A stretch of DNA of 52,549 nt from an uncultured Bacilli bacterium. Lineage in GTDB: Bacteria; Bacillota_I; Bacilli_A; RF39; UBA660. The notes below the pieces were generated by a model, which searched no databases, was not told the origin of the DNA, and saw only the letters and a list, made by a program, of their open reading frames with translations. The first letter of the stretch is position 1; every line of letters starts with the position of its first letter. A program made the translations under genes and the position numbers. Positions 18,283 through 27,900 of the stretch are shown here, piece after piece. The DNA lies in assembly GCA_947625425.1 (NCBI GenBank), contig CANQOH010000005.1, positions 1 to 52,549 of the forward strand, in the 5' to 3' direction.

Positions 18283-19602
18283 ATGGAAAATAGTAAATCA
18301 AAGGGAATACTTTATACAATTGGTAAATTGCTATATTATGTAGTAATTGCTTTTATATGTTTAATAGCATTATTTTTACTTTATTATATTGTATCTTCAC
18401 AAATGAATGCTAATAATGAAAACTATCGTCCTAAGTTTTCTATTTATACGATAGTAAGTCCTAGTATGACACCAACAATTAAAGTATATGATGTAGTTAT
18501 TAATGTTAGAGAAGATAAACCAGAGAATATTAAAGTAGGAGATATTATTACTTATGTGTCTAAGGCTTCAACTTCAGAAGGGATGACAATAACACATCGT
18601 GTAGTTGAAGTTATTAAGTTACCAGATGGTAATTATGAATATAAAACACAAGGTGATAATAATAGTGAACCTGATAGTTTATATGTTGAATATGATCAAG
18701 TAATTGGTAAAGAAATGTTAATTATTCCTTATTTAGGTAGAATACAGTTTTTGATTGCTAATCAAAAAGGATGGCTATTTTTATTATTAATACCTGTATC
18801 TATTTATACTTTTATTGAGATTTATAAATTATTTAGTTTATTTAGTATTAAAAATAGAGTTAAAGAAGTTGTTGATGATCACGAAAGAGAAGATTTAATA
18901 AGACAACAAGAAGAATTAGAAAATGCTCGTAAGGAAAAGATTAAAGAAGAATTAAGAGTTCAAAATGCTAATTTAAATCCGGTACCATTACCAACTACGC
19001 GAGAAGAGATTGCACAGTATAAAGAGAATTCAGTTGAAGTATTAGATACCGATCCTTTAACAACAAGAATTAAAGAATATGATGATCGTATTGATCAGTT
19101 AGATAGAGTACTTAATCGTATGGAAAAAGAATTACCAGATGAAGAAATTGATAAAGAGCCGGTAGAAGAGAATTACTTAAAAGGCGATAAGATTAAGGTA
19201 GTTACAATGGAAACAGCGAAGAAGAGTAGGAATAATATTAATTTCAAAGAAAAAAATCATAGTAATCAAATAATTGATTTGGAATTTGAAGAAAAAACTG
19301 GTAATAACGATTTACAAGATATTATTCCACTAGAAAATGATCGTTCAATTATTGAAAGACCACATAGTGTTGATATTGGAAAACCAGCTATAGAAGAAAA
19401 AAATAAGGAAAATAATAAGTCTCTAAATTTAAATCCACGTAATGTTAAAAAAGTTAGAAGACCTAATCGTACTAATAACAACAATAATAATAGACGTGGT
19501 GGTAATCGTAATTTAAATTTAAATCCAAATAAGGTTAAAAGAGTTAATAGAAATAGACCTAAACCTAAAAAGAAATTAATTGTTATTGAAAAACAAAAAT
19601 AA
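18283..19602 (+). CDS. sipW: SipW-type signal peptidase I with long basic Asn-rich tail
   Basis: 439 residues. A membrane helix (about 12-37) is followed by the catalytic domain with VSPSMTPTI (nucleophile Ser61) and TITHRVVEV (His105 in place of the usual Lys), the Ser-His arrangement of the ER-type/SipW branch. A second membrane helix lies at about 160-182, so everything after it should be cytoplasmic. That region is long: a coiled-coil-like charged stretch, then a basic Asn/Arg-rich end with the unit LNLNPxxVKxV present twice (about 385-396 and 412-423). Typical SipW proteins end soon after the second helix. AGGTGG precedes ATG 18283. It should process exported partners encoded just upstream. 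Confidence 0.85.
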   Translation: MENSKSKGILYTIGKLLYYVVIAFICLIALFLLYYIVSSQMNANNENYRPKFSIYTIVSPSMTPTIKVYDVVINVREDKPENIKVGDIITYVSKASTSEGMTITHRVVEVIKLPDGNYEYKTQGDNNSEPDSLYVEYDQVIGKEMLIIPYLGRIQFLIANQKGWLFLLLIPVSIYTFIEIYKLFSLFSIKNRVKEVVDDHEREDLIRQQEELENARKEKIKEELRVQNANLNPVPLPTTREEIAQYKENSVEVLDTDPLTTRIKEYDDRIDQLDRVLNRMEKELPDEEIDKEPVEENYLKGDKIKVVTMETAKKSRNNINFKEKNHSNQIIDLEFEEKTGNNDLQDIIPLENDRSIIERPHSVDIGKPAIEEKNKENNKSLNLNPRNVKKVRRPNRTNNNNNNRRGGNRNLNLNPNKVKRVNRNRPKPKKKLIVIEKQK

Positions 19603-19626
19603 AAGTTCTCAATTTGAGAACTTTTT
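19601..19626. terminator. Bidirectional terminator, sipW and TPM genes
   Basis: AAAAGTTCTCAA / TTGAGAACTTTT inverted repeat at the junction of converging genes, with T-runs on both sides. Confidence 0.85.
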
Positions 19627-20551
19627 ACATGTGTCTGCCACCACCTGATGAGTGTCCACCACCTGATGAACCACCACTACTATGGAAACTTCCACCACCA
19701 GAGTAACCGCCACTACTACTTGACGAAATATAATGTGATGTAGTGTGGGATGTAATAAATTGATCTAACTTTCTAGTATAATGAATGCTATTTTGATCTA
19801 AGTATTCAAGAGCTTTGGTTTCTTGAGCAATCATAAAGTTTTTCTTAACTAAGATACCAATGGTAATTGCTGTAGCAATAATAGAAACTAATAAACCAAT
19901 AAGAATTGGTGGTTTGTAACGCTTTTGAAGATATCCCATATCATCGATGTAGTAATCTTTTAAATCTGGTTGAATACCTTCCTCATAATAATTATAACAA
20001 TCATCAATAAATGTTTTTAAACCATCCATATAATATTTATTATAAAGATTATAATAAATGTCATCTAAGATTGGTTCGGTTCTAGCAGATTGATAATATA
20101 ATTGAGCATTACCAAATGTATACATATTATAGTATCTTTGATTAGGATATTCATTTATAAGGAATAAGATACCACTATATTTTTCATCATCAATACCAAA
20201 GTCATTATAATCATAAAAATTAGCAGCATAGTCTTCGTTTTCACTATCATAAGAATATGAAAAACTATCAAAGACGAAAACTAAATCAAAGCCTGTTTTA
20301 TTGATAAATTCATCGATCTGTTTTTTTAATTCAATCTCTTCTTCATCAGTCAAAATATTGGCAAAATCATAAACTTTTTCTGAAGCATCAACACTTGGGG
20401 TATTAAAGACATCATTAATATTTTTATTGTTAATATCCCATTTTTTATTAACACGTGGATTTTCTTCCGTACGTTCAAAAGTATTAGTAGAAGCATAACA
20501 GATATTAAAACTAATTAAAAATAATAAAATAGTAAAAATTATTTTTTTCAT
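19625..20551 (-). CDS. TPM-domain membrane protein (YdjH-like) with Gly/Ser/His-rich tail
   Basis: About 308 residues: signal peptide (MKKIIFTILLFLISFNICYA), a TPM domain (about 55-190, starting KVYDFANILTDEEEIELKK), a membrane segment (about 220-242) and a cytoplasmic part ending in a Gly/Ser/His-rich tail. The TPM-plus-GGS-tail layout is typical of the partner of zinc-ribbon YdjG in the PspA membrane-stress system. ATG 20549-20551 has GGAGG six bases upstream and overlaps the upstream stop as ATGA; a longer frame to 20632 runs inside the other gene and is not used. Confidence 0.82.
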   Translation of the reverse strand: MKKIIFTILLFLISFNICYASTNTFERTEENPRVNKKWDINNKNINDVFNTPSVDASEKVYDFANILTDEEEIELKKQIDEFINKTGFDLVFVFDSFSYSYDSENEDYAANFYDYNDFGIDDEKYSGILFLINEYPNQRYYNMYTFGNAQLYYQSARTEPILDDIYYNLYNKYYMDGLKTFIDDCYNYYEEGIQPDLKDYYIDDMGYLQKRYKPPILIGLLVSIIATAITIGILVKKNFMIAQETKALEYLDQNSIHYTRKLDQFITSHTTSHYISSSSSGGYSGGGSFHSSGGSSGGGHSSGGGRHM

Positions 20552-21651
20552 GCTGTACCTCCCACGATATGAAAGATAAAGCTTATTAAAATAACTAAAG
20601 CAAATACACCAACAAACATTAAGATGGTCCATAGAATTACTTTGTTTTTATCTAATGGTATATTACCAATGAATTCACCTGTCTGACCATTCATCGCAAA
20701 AATATAATATTTATCTTTATATTTAACATTAACCATCCAGACAGGTAGTAAAACGTATTTTTTTTCACTGATAGTTGGAACTAAGGTATTGTTAGTAATT
20801 ATTTTAGTACTATAAGCTAAACTGTCATTATACATAGTATCTTTAGCAGTTTCTTTAGCTCTATCCATAGCTATATTTGAAACTTGATCAGCTTCAGTAT
20901 CATATTTTTCAGCATAAAAACCAGATAAATAAGCATGGTTATATGGAACTAGTTCTTTAAAATTAAATGGCTCTATTGAATTCATAATTTTATCATCAAA
21001 TCTAGTTGAACCATCAGCGGGAATATTATTAAATTTCATATTACCAGTACGGAATATTTTATATATATCTTTTTTTGTATATTGATAATCACCGGAAGTC
21101 CATGTGCTAACTGATGTAGCATCACAATCTATTGAACCTTCAACATCAACATCAAATAACCAAAAAGGAACATATAAACCTTTAATCTTTTCGATATTAT
21201 TTTCGTTATTGAAATCTTTGGGAACAAAAGGACGTCCTTTAGATAAGTTTTTAAATGCTTCAATTGCTTTTTCTTTTTCAACCTTAAAAGGAATAACATA
21301 ATTAGGCGCAAACTTACCAGATAATTTATTTTTTAAAATAGCTGTATTACCACAATATAAACAGAATGTAGCTGCTGTTTCTTCATCAGTAATAATTTCA
21401 GCGCCACAGTTTTCACAACGATAAGAAATATAATTAGTATTATCTTCAACTTCTTGTTCTTTTACTTCTTCTTTAGGAGCCTCATTATTAGCTAGAGAAC
21501 CAGCATTAGTTTTAGCTTGGATTTCTTCTAAAGTAAATTCACTATTACAGTATTCACATTTCCATTTACCAAGAGTTGGATTAAAAAAGATAGGGGCTTT
21601 ACAACTAGGACATTTATTATCTAGAGCTTTTTCTTTTTTTACTTTACTCAT
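20548..21651 (-). CDS. Double zinc-ribbon, TFIIB-like membrane protein (YdjG-like)
   Basis: 367 residues. Two N-terminal zinc ribbons (KCPSCKAPI...KCEYCNSEF at about 14-39 and YRCENCGAE...FCLYCGN at about 77-101) precede a conserved domain starting NYVIPFKVEKEKAIEAF, with LYVPFWLFDV and a VLLPVWMVNVKY strand. A C-terminal membrane helix lies at about 338-362. This is the YdjG-like partner of TPM proteins. AGGTGG precedes ATG. It overlaps the TPM gene by four bases (ATGA), so both are made together. In B. subtilis the pair recruits SPFH protein YdjI and PspA. Confidence 0.82.
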   Translation of the reverse strand: MSKVKKEKALDNKCPSCKAPIFFNPTLGKWKCEYCNSEFTLEEIQAKTNAGSLANNEAPKEEVKEQEVEDNTNYISYRCENCGAEIITDEETAATFCLYCGNTAILKNKLSGKFAPNYVIPFKVEKEKAIEAFKNLSKGRPFVPKDFNNENNIEKIKGLYVPFWLFDVDVEGSIDCDATSVSTWTSGDYQYTKKDIYKIFRTGNMKFNNIPADGSTRFDDKIMNSIEPFNFKELVPYNHAYLSGFYAEKYDTEADQVSNIAMDRAKETAKDTMYNDSLAYSTKIITNNTLVPTISEKKYVLLPVWMVNVKYKDKYYIFAMNGQTGEFIGNIPLDKNKVILWTILMFVGVFALVILISFIFHIVGGTA

Positions 21652-21761
21652 GTAACCACCTACTATGTAAATTATATCATAATAATTTTATTATCTTATT
21701 TAATATATATTTTATTTACAAGAACAAAAGTAAAATAAATAACTAAAATGATTATTTTACA

Positions 21762-21851
21762 TTAAGAAATCTCGCGGTTTCTTTTTCTTGCTTCACTGGA
21801 GTTTCCTCCTCCACAAGCTAAATTCCGATGGTCGCCACCGTACACTATTTT
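21762..21851 (-). pseudogene. Remnant of an IS200/IS605-type TnpB C-terminus
   Basis: An open frame ending at TAA 21762-21764 encodes DHRNLACGGGNSSEARKRN and a few more residues, resembling the ACG...SS.EA.K tail that ends many TnpB/OrfB proteins after their zinc ribbon. Just before the stop, GAAACCGCGAGATTTC can form a weak hairpin like an IS605 right end. Nothing of the rest of tnpB remains. The call rests on pattern memory; it could instead be an unrelated fragment. Confidence 0.4.
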
Positions 21852-21911
21852 TTATACAACTTATATACAACTTATAATCATAACCAAACCAATAAATTTT
21901 TCCATAAATCA

Positions 21912-21941
21912 ATTATATTATAACGAACTAGTGTTCGTCAA
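21912..21941 (-). promoter_or_regulatory. LexA/SOS box inside a sigma-A promoter, no intact gene downstream
   Basis: CGAACTAGTGTTCG (21924-21937) fits the Gram-positive LexA consensus CGAAC-N4-GTTCG at all ten fixed positions. On the minus strand it overlaps a promoter: TTGACG (21936-21941), 18-base spacer, TATAAT (21912-21917). The transcript would read toward 21900 and below, where only a 14-codon ORF and the TnpB-like remnant follow. The 21652-22011 gap holds nothing else recognised apart from this, the remnant, the YdjG promoter and a terminator. Confidence 0.7.
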
Positions 21942-21974
21942 TGTTCTTCTTTATTTTTTTGAAAACTTTCCTAC

Positions 21975-22001
21975 AACAAAAAAGTAAATAAATATTTACT
22001 T
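21975..22001 (-). terminator. Terminator of the ABC importer operon
   Basis: AAGTAAATA / TATTTACTT stem with the plus-strand A-run on its left, giving a minus-strand T tail just past the permease stop. Confidence 0.7.
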
Positions 22002-22011
22002 CTTTGTACCC

Positions 22012-22794
22012 CTAACTTAATAATTTTTTTTCTAATATTTCAACTAATTTATAAAGAATATAAGATATTATAACTAAAAGTAAAATACCACTAATTACTA
22101 AATCTAAATTAAAGACTTGTGTACCATAGATTATTAAGTAACCTAAGCCAGCACGACTAACAAGAAACTCCCCAGTTACAACACCTATTAAACTCATACT
22201 TATCCCTAATTTGAAAGAAGATATAATAGTTTTATATGAACTTGGGATAACTAAATATTTTAAAATTTGATATTTATTAGCTCTTAAAGATAACATTAGT
22301 TTTAATTTGATTTTATCAGTATTATAAAAACCATTAGTAATAACAATAGTACTTACAATAACATTAATTAAAATTGACATAACAATGATACTTTTAGTAC
22401 TAGCACCAACAACAATTATTATCATTGGACCTAAAGCGACTTTAGGTAGTGAATTTAAACAAGTTAAGAATGGATCCATTACTTTATAAAAGCCTTTATA
22501 TAAATATAATAAGATAGATAAAATAATACTTATTAATAAACCAATTATAAAGGAAATAATAGTTTCATAGATACTAATCCATATATGATTAAATAAATTA
22601 TGATCTAAATATAATTTATAAATAGTTTGAAATACTTTAGTTGGACTGCTAAAAATAAAAGAATTAATTATATTATAACGACTTAATAATTCCCAAATAA
22701 CAAAGAAGAGAAGAATTATTGAGAGTTGGATTAAAAGAATTATTCTTTTATTTTTTTTATATTTTTTGAGAAATTGTTGTTGTTCTTTAGACAA
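22012..22794 (-). CDS. ABC importer permease, SsuC/TauC/ThiX-like
   Basis: 260 residues with about six membrane helices. The family's cytoplasmic coupling region is visible: LSLRANKYQILKYLVIPSSYKTIISSFKLGISMSLIGVVTGEF (residues about 156-200, EAA-like loop), followed by GLGYLI. It belongs to importers for sulfonates, taurine, pyrimidine precursors or similar; the substrate cannot be read. Its start overlaps the ATPase stop by eight bases. The gene is intact, but its ATPase and binding protein are each cut by an insertion, so it cannot work as it stands. Transcription from the inserted recombinase gene could still run into it. Confidence 0.88.
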   Translation of the reverse strand: MSKEQQQFLKKYKKNKRIILLIQLSIILLFFVIWELLSRYNIINSFIFSSPTKVFQTIYKLYLDHNLFNHIWISIYETIISFIIGLLISIILSILLYLYKGFYKVMDPFLTCLNSLPKVALGPMIIIVVGASTKSIIVMSILINVIVSTIVITNGFYNTDKIKLKLMLSLRANKYQILKYLVIPSSYKTIISSFKLGISMSLIGVVTGEFLVSRAGLGYLIIYGTQVFNLDLVISGILLLVIISYILYKLVEILEKKLLS

Positions 22795-23128
22795 TTTTAT
22801 CTAAATCTTTCCATATTAGATCATAATAATAATTAAATTTTTCATCTTTTCTATTTGTAGTTGGTATATCTTTATTAGTTAGATTTATTTCATATATGTT
22901 TTTGATTGTTGATGGGCTTTTACTTAAGACGATTACTTTGTCAGCCATACTGATTGCTGATGAGATATCATGAGTAACCATAATAGCAGTTTTCTTTTGC
23001 TCTTTAATAATACGATAAACATCATTACTTACTTCAAGACTAGTGGGAAAATCTAAAGCTGAAAATGGTTCATCTAAGAAAAGAATATCTGGTTTAATAG
23101 CAAGTGTTCTGATTAAAGCAACTCTTTG
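22787..23128 (-). pseudogene. ABC importer ATPase, C-terminal fragment (cut by element 1)
   Basis: From the 13-bp repeat the minus strand reads QRVALIRTLAIKPDILFLDE, then PFSALD and VTHDISSAI, to the stop at 22787. It holds the Walker B (ILFLDEP), D-loop and H-loop (H in VTHD) of an SsuB/TauB-type ATPase but lacks Walker A and the signature motif, which lie 8 kb away at 31198-31618. Removing 23116-31197 joins the pieces without a frame change. An ATG inside (22979-22981) is not a real start. Confidence 0.92.
23116..23128. repeat. attL core of element 1
   Basis: AAGCAACTCTTTG, identical to 31198-31210. To the left lies ATPase sequence; to the right is element DNA with one attP arm (23134-23145) overlapping the end of the recombinase gene. 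Confidence 0.92.
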
Positions 23129-23143
23129 AAGGTGATAAAGACA

Positions 23144-24652
23144 CTATATGTTCCAAAATATTTTAATATCTTTTTGAATTGAATCAATATATATTTTATA
23201 AATAAATTCATCAGTTATTATTTTAGTTAAATGAGTAAACTTAATAAAAGTAGTTGGTTTAGATGAATTATTATTTGCTAATTTAGATTTAAGACTATTG
23301 AGTTCTTGTTGATAGATATTATTTTGCTTACGATAGATATTAATTAATTTTTTGAATTCTAAGGGAGTTATTAGGTGATTAAGTTTATCTTCATATAAAG
23401 TTATTAGTTTATGATGATTATCTTTTATTTTAGTTTCTAATATAGTTTGTTCTTTTAATAAGTTATTATTTTGATTTTGAGAATTAAGATAGGTATTAAG
23501 TAAGTCTTCTTGATAATAAGTTTTAATTAAGTTATTAAGTTCTTTTAAGATGATTTTAGATAAAGCATCATATCTAATTGAAGTATTAGAACATTGTTTG
23601 TTGGGACAATAAAGATATTCGTGAAGAGATGAATTTTTTTTACGCATTAAATGATGACATTTAAAACAATAGACTTTATTAGAAAATGGATGAAGAAGAC
23701 CAGTTTTTTTAAGAGGTTTACTTTTGGCTTTAATAAGAGTTTGGACTTTATTAAAGATTTCTTCTTTGATAATTGGTTCATGAGTGTTTAAGACTTTTAA
23801 CCATTTATTAGGAGCTTTGGAAATTATTTTATGATTCTTATAACTGATAGTTGTTCTTTTACCTTGGATTAAGTTACCAATATATACTTCATTAGTTAAG
23901 ATATTTTTAATAGCATTAGGTGACCATAAGATATCTTCTCTTTTTTTAGAACTAACTATATTTAGTTTAATTCCTTTTAAATATTTATAATAAGATGGAC
24001 TAGGTATTTTTTGCTTGTTTAGATAATTAGATATTTTAGTATAACTATAACCTTTTAAATAGAAATTATAGATGTCTTTAACAATTAAGGAGGCTACTGG
24101 ATCAATAATTAATTTATTATTATCTAAGGGATTTATTTCATAACCAAAGGGAGCAAAAGGGGAGATTAGTTCACCTTGTTTCATTTTAGAATTAAAAGCG
24201 CTACGAATATTATTAGATATATCTTCTAAGTACCATTCATTAACTAAACCATTTATTTGACGAGCTTTTTTATTACCAAGATTTTCAGTATCAGCATTGT
24301 CAGCTAAACTGATAAATCTAATATGCCATTCATTAAATTTGTTATGTAAGTATTTTTCGATTATTTCCATATCACGCGAAAATCTGGATTGACTCTTACA
24401 TAAAACAATATCTAGTTTTCTATTTTGACAGTCGTTTATGAGACGATTAAATTCAGGACGATAAGTACCAGCACCTGATAAGTCTTCATCACAATATTCA
24501 TCAACTAAAATAAATTCTTTATGATTATCTATATAGTCATAAAGAAGATGACGTTGGTTTTTAATTGACTCACTATCATCTTCTTTATTTAATTTATCTT
24601 TATCTTCTTTAGATAGACGAATATAAATACCTACTCTTAGATAATTATTCAT
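23144..24652 (-). CDS. Large serine recombinase of element 1
   Basis: 502 residues. Resolvase domain: GIYIRLSKEDKD with catalytic Ser14, DEYCDEDLSGAGTYRPEF and KSQSRFSRDMEI. The recombinase domain follows (about 170-280, FGYEINPLDNNKLIIDP and VYIGNLIQGKR). The zinc ribbon is CFKCHHLM...CPNKQC (about 332-355), then a coiled coil (about 385-460). It ends 15 bases from the attL core, so it is encoded at the very edge of its element, as usual for LSRs. It should catalyse integration without a directionality factor; excision normally needs one. The start overlaps a 33-codon upstream ORF by eight bases. Confidence 0.94.
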   Translation of the reverse strand: MNNYLRVGIYIRLSKEDKDKLNKEDDSESIKNQRHLLYDYIDNHKEFILVDEYCDEDLSGAGTYRPEFNRLINDCQNRKLDIVLCKSQSRFSRDMEIIEKYLHNKFNEWHIRFISLADNADTENLGNKKARQINGLVNEWYLEDISNNIRSAFNSKMKQGELISPFAPFGYEINPLDNNKLIIDPVASLIVKDIYNFYLKGYSYTKISNYLNKQKIPSPSYYKYLKGIKLNIVSSKKREDILWSPNAIKNILTNEVYIGNLIQGKRTTISYKNHKIISKAPNKWLKVLNTHEPIIKEEIFNKVQTLIKAKSKPLKKTGLLHPFSNKVYCFKCHHLMRKKNSSLHEYLYCPNKQCSNTSIRYDALSKIILKELNNLIKTYYQEDLLNTYLNSQNQNNNLLKEQTILETKIKDNHHKLITLYEDKLNHLITPLEFKKLINIYRKQNNIYQQELNSLKSKLANNNSSKPTTFIKFTHLTKIITDEFIYKIYIDSIQKDIKIFWNI

Positions 24653-24746
24653 TATTTGACTCCATTAATTGAAGAATAAGAGATAGTTTATAATTAATAA
24701 TTTTAGAATTTATATTTTGATAAAAATTATTTATTTGATAAGTCAT
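24645..24746 (-). CDS. 33-residue ORF upstream of the LSR
   Basis: ATG at 24744-24746 is preceded by AAAAGGTGAC at ideal spacing. The frame runs 33 codons (starts MTYQINNFYQNINS, ends MESNNE) and its stop overlaps the recombinase start by eight bases. The recombinase has no ribosome site of its own, so it is probably translated by coupling. It could be only a leader peptide, or a small partner of the recombinase; a recombination directionality factor is possible but unproven. Confidence 0.55.
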   Translation of the reverse strand: MTYQINNFYQNINSKIINYKLSLILQLMESNNE

Positions 24747-24803
24747 TTTTGTCACCTTTTATTTTATATTATTGTGATAAATAATTTATGTTAATTTTAT
24801 AAG

Positions 24804-24821
24804 TTAATATTATTATATTAA
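24804..24821. promoter_or_regulatory. Inverted repeat between the divergent element 1 operons
   Basis: TTAATAT-TATT-ATATTAA, a perfect 7-bp inverted repeat between recombinase and M60 genes. It could be an operator for both, but in DNA this AT-rich it may be chance. Confidence 0.3.
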
Positions 24822-24878
24822 TATACTTAATAATTAGAACTTTTTAGGGAATTTTAGGGGAAAAATGATAGAATTCTA

Positions 24879-24907
24879 TTGTCAGAAAATTAGACATACT
24901 ATATAAT
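24879..24907 (+). promoter_or_regulatory. Promoter of the M60-cohesin operon
   Basis: TTGTCA (24879-24884), 17-base spacer, TATAAT (24902-24907); the GGAGATG ribosome site and ATG 24928 follow. Confidence 0.75.
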
Positions 24908-24927
24908 ATATCCGAGGAGATGAGTTT

Positions 24928-27900
24928 ATGATAAAAAGACTATATAAAATGTTGTCATTATTTCTAGTAGGAGCAATATTATTTAATAATTTTTCACCTT
25001 TAATTGCTTTAGCAATGGCAGATGAAACTACTACTGGTGTGGCAATTGAAGGAATAGAAGCGAAAGGTAATATTGAAGTTGAACTTCATTTAGCTTTACC
25101 GGTTAGAAATCGTGAAGAAACAAATATTAATGTATCTATTTATAATGCAAATAAAAATAAAGCATCAATTAGTTTAAATGAAATGAAAAATGCTAAAGAT
25201 GGTATTTTAGAAACTCATTTAAATCTTGGTGATGAAAATGGACAAAATATTCGTACGCTAATTACTAAACGTGATTTAATGGGTAATGTTTTATCTGGAG
25301 ATGTTACTAGTGATAATGTTGTTTATTATAGTATTAATCTTTATGCATTAAATAAAGGAACATATACTATTGAATTTAGTGGTAATAATTTTGTTACTTA
25401 TAGTGTTCCAGTAACATTAGAAGATTTTTCACAAAGAATTACTTTATCTAACGAAAAAGGAATGTTTGAAATTGGTGATGTTAATCACGATAATAAAGTA
25501 GATAAAGATGATGAAAGTGTTATGATCTCAGCTATAGAAAGTAATGATTTAGCTAAAGATTTAAATTTAGATGGAATTGTTGATATTGCTGATTTGAATT
25601 ATATTACGGCAATTATTAATGGAACTAAAGGTAGTCCAGAGATAGAAAATACAAGTGCGATTATAGATAGTGAAAATGTAGCTATTGAAGTTCCAAAAGA
25701 TGTTACTGTTACTGGTACTTTAAGTGATTTATTTAATGATACTGGTGTAGTTACATTAAAATCAAATAATGAAGGTCCAGTAACTGAAGAAAATCCAATT
25801 GAATTTGCTTTAGATTTAGGTGGTAATACTAAAGAAGAAGCAGTAGAAATGAGTGAAATTCGAATTGGGGTTGGGGAGAATGCTCCACAAAAAATGAAAG
25901 TTAAAGTATTAACAGCTGATGGTGAAACTGAAGAAATATTTGTCGATGATACTACTCAAGGTAATACTGCTATTCATACATTTACTGATGAAGTTACTGA
26001 TGGAACAATTAAAGTTAATTTAGGCAAGCAAGTGGCAGTTAAGAAAGTAACAATTATTATTACGGAGACTTCTTCAAGTAATTTAGCTGATATTGCTAAA
26101 GTAGAATTCTTAAATAATGTTAAAGTTCAAACGACACAACCTGAAGGATTTGGTATACCAGATAATATTAAAGTTGATGATACTAAGAGTGAACAATTAA
26201 CCGTAACATTTAATTCAGTACCAAATGTAACTGGTTATGAAGTAAAAATAGTTGGACCAAAGATGGAAAGTGGAAAAGTATTCCAAACAACATTTACTTC
26301 ATTTACAATTGAAGATTTAAAGAATTATGCAAATTATAAAGTATATGTTCAATCTGCTAGTCAAGAATGGCGTAGTGGTTGGAGTGAAGCAATAGAAGCT
26401 TCACCTAAAGCAACAAGAAAACCACCAAAAGTTGATATGGTTAAAGCAACTCCTTCTGTTGGAAAAATTGACTTTAGTTGGAAAGCAATGGATGATACAG
26501 TTTCATATAAATTATATTATCGTGAAGCTGGTGAAAATGAATTTACAGAAATTGAAGTTAAAACAGGTAGTAGTTATTCACTTAATGGTTTAAAACCAGC
26601 TACTAAGTATCAAGCTTATGTTCTTGGTGTAAATCCATTAGGTATTAGTGAAAGTTATACTTTAGTAGAAGCAACAACTGAAGCTGCTGGAGCAGCCATT
26701 GTTCCACAATATAAATTAATTAATACTAGTGTACCTGGTGCAGAAAAGAATAACCATATTAAAGATGTTCTATATTCAACTGGTACGATGACAGATAATA
26801 ATAAATATTCTATTGTCGATGATAATCATATGAGTTATTGGGAAACAAATACATGGCATGCTGGTACTCACTACTCAGTAGATAATCAAGTACCTATTGT
26901 AGTTTTAGATAAAGAATATGAAATGAATGAATTTATTCTTACTGTTCCAGATTCTTATAAATATTCATTTAAAACAACTGCTGTTAATCCAGGTGATGTT
27001 CTTTTCAAATATTGGTCAGATGAAACAGAAACATTTGATAATAGCACAAGACAAACTGTTAATGATGTTACATTAAGACTTAAAAAAGATGAAAACGGTC
27101 GTTCTTATTACTTAATGAAATTAGCTAAACCAATAAAAGCTAATGCTATTCAATTTGGTGTAACAGGTGTTGGTAATGCACCTTCTATTCAAATTTCTGA
27201 AGTTAAAGTTTATGAATATGATTCATTAGTAGATGATGTTGCTAAACTATTTACTGATGATTTAAGACTTGAATTAGCTCAAGGTGTAACACAAACAACG
27301 ATAGATAATTTAAGAGCAAGAGCTGATGTAAAAGATCATGATGAATATTCACCATATAGAGATAGTGTATTAGCAGATTTAGATTATGCCGAAAAGATTT
27401 TAAAAGATGAAGCAATTGATGATGTAATTACTTTAAATCCAAATATTTCAAATACATATAATAATCATGTTAGATTTGCAATGACAATAAGTGATTATCA
27501 ACCATTAGGTGTTGTTGCAAGACCTGGTGAAACATTAAATGTTTATGTTGGTTCACAAGGTAATATAAATGTTCAATTAGTATTTACTCAATATCATGCT
27601 GAAGCTAGTGAATGGAATAAAACTTCAGTTAACTTGAAAAAAGGTTTAAATATAATTGAAGTGCCAAAGATTGGTTCTTCTTCTGATGAACGTGGTGGTA
27701 GTGTATATATTAAATATACTTCTGCACCTAGTGTTAATGTTCCTATTAAAGTTCGTGTTAGTGGTGGTACTAAAATACCAATGGTAGATACAACTTTATT
27801 AACTACTGAAGAAGATAAAAAGAAAGCAATAAGAAAATATGTTGAAACTTTAAGAACTTATAATAGTACTTTATCTAAAAAGTATGAGGGAAACTTTAAT

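Noticed and set aside
20552..20632. Longer N-terminus for the TPM protein
   Set aside because: It would overlap the zinc-ribbon gene and bury the signal peptide; GGAGG and a proper signal sequence mark 20551 as the start.
22787..22981. 64-residue ORF starting MVTHDISSAI as a gene
   Set aside because: It is the end of the interrupted ATPase; the frame is open back to 23128 and VTHD is the H-loop.
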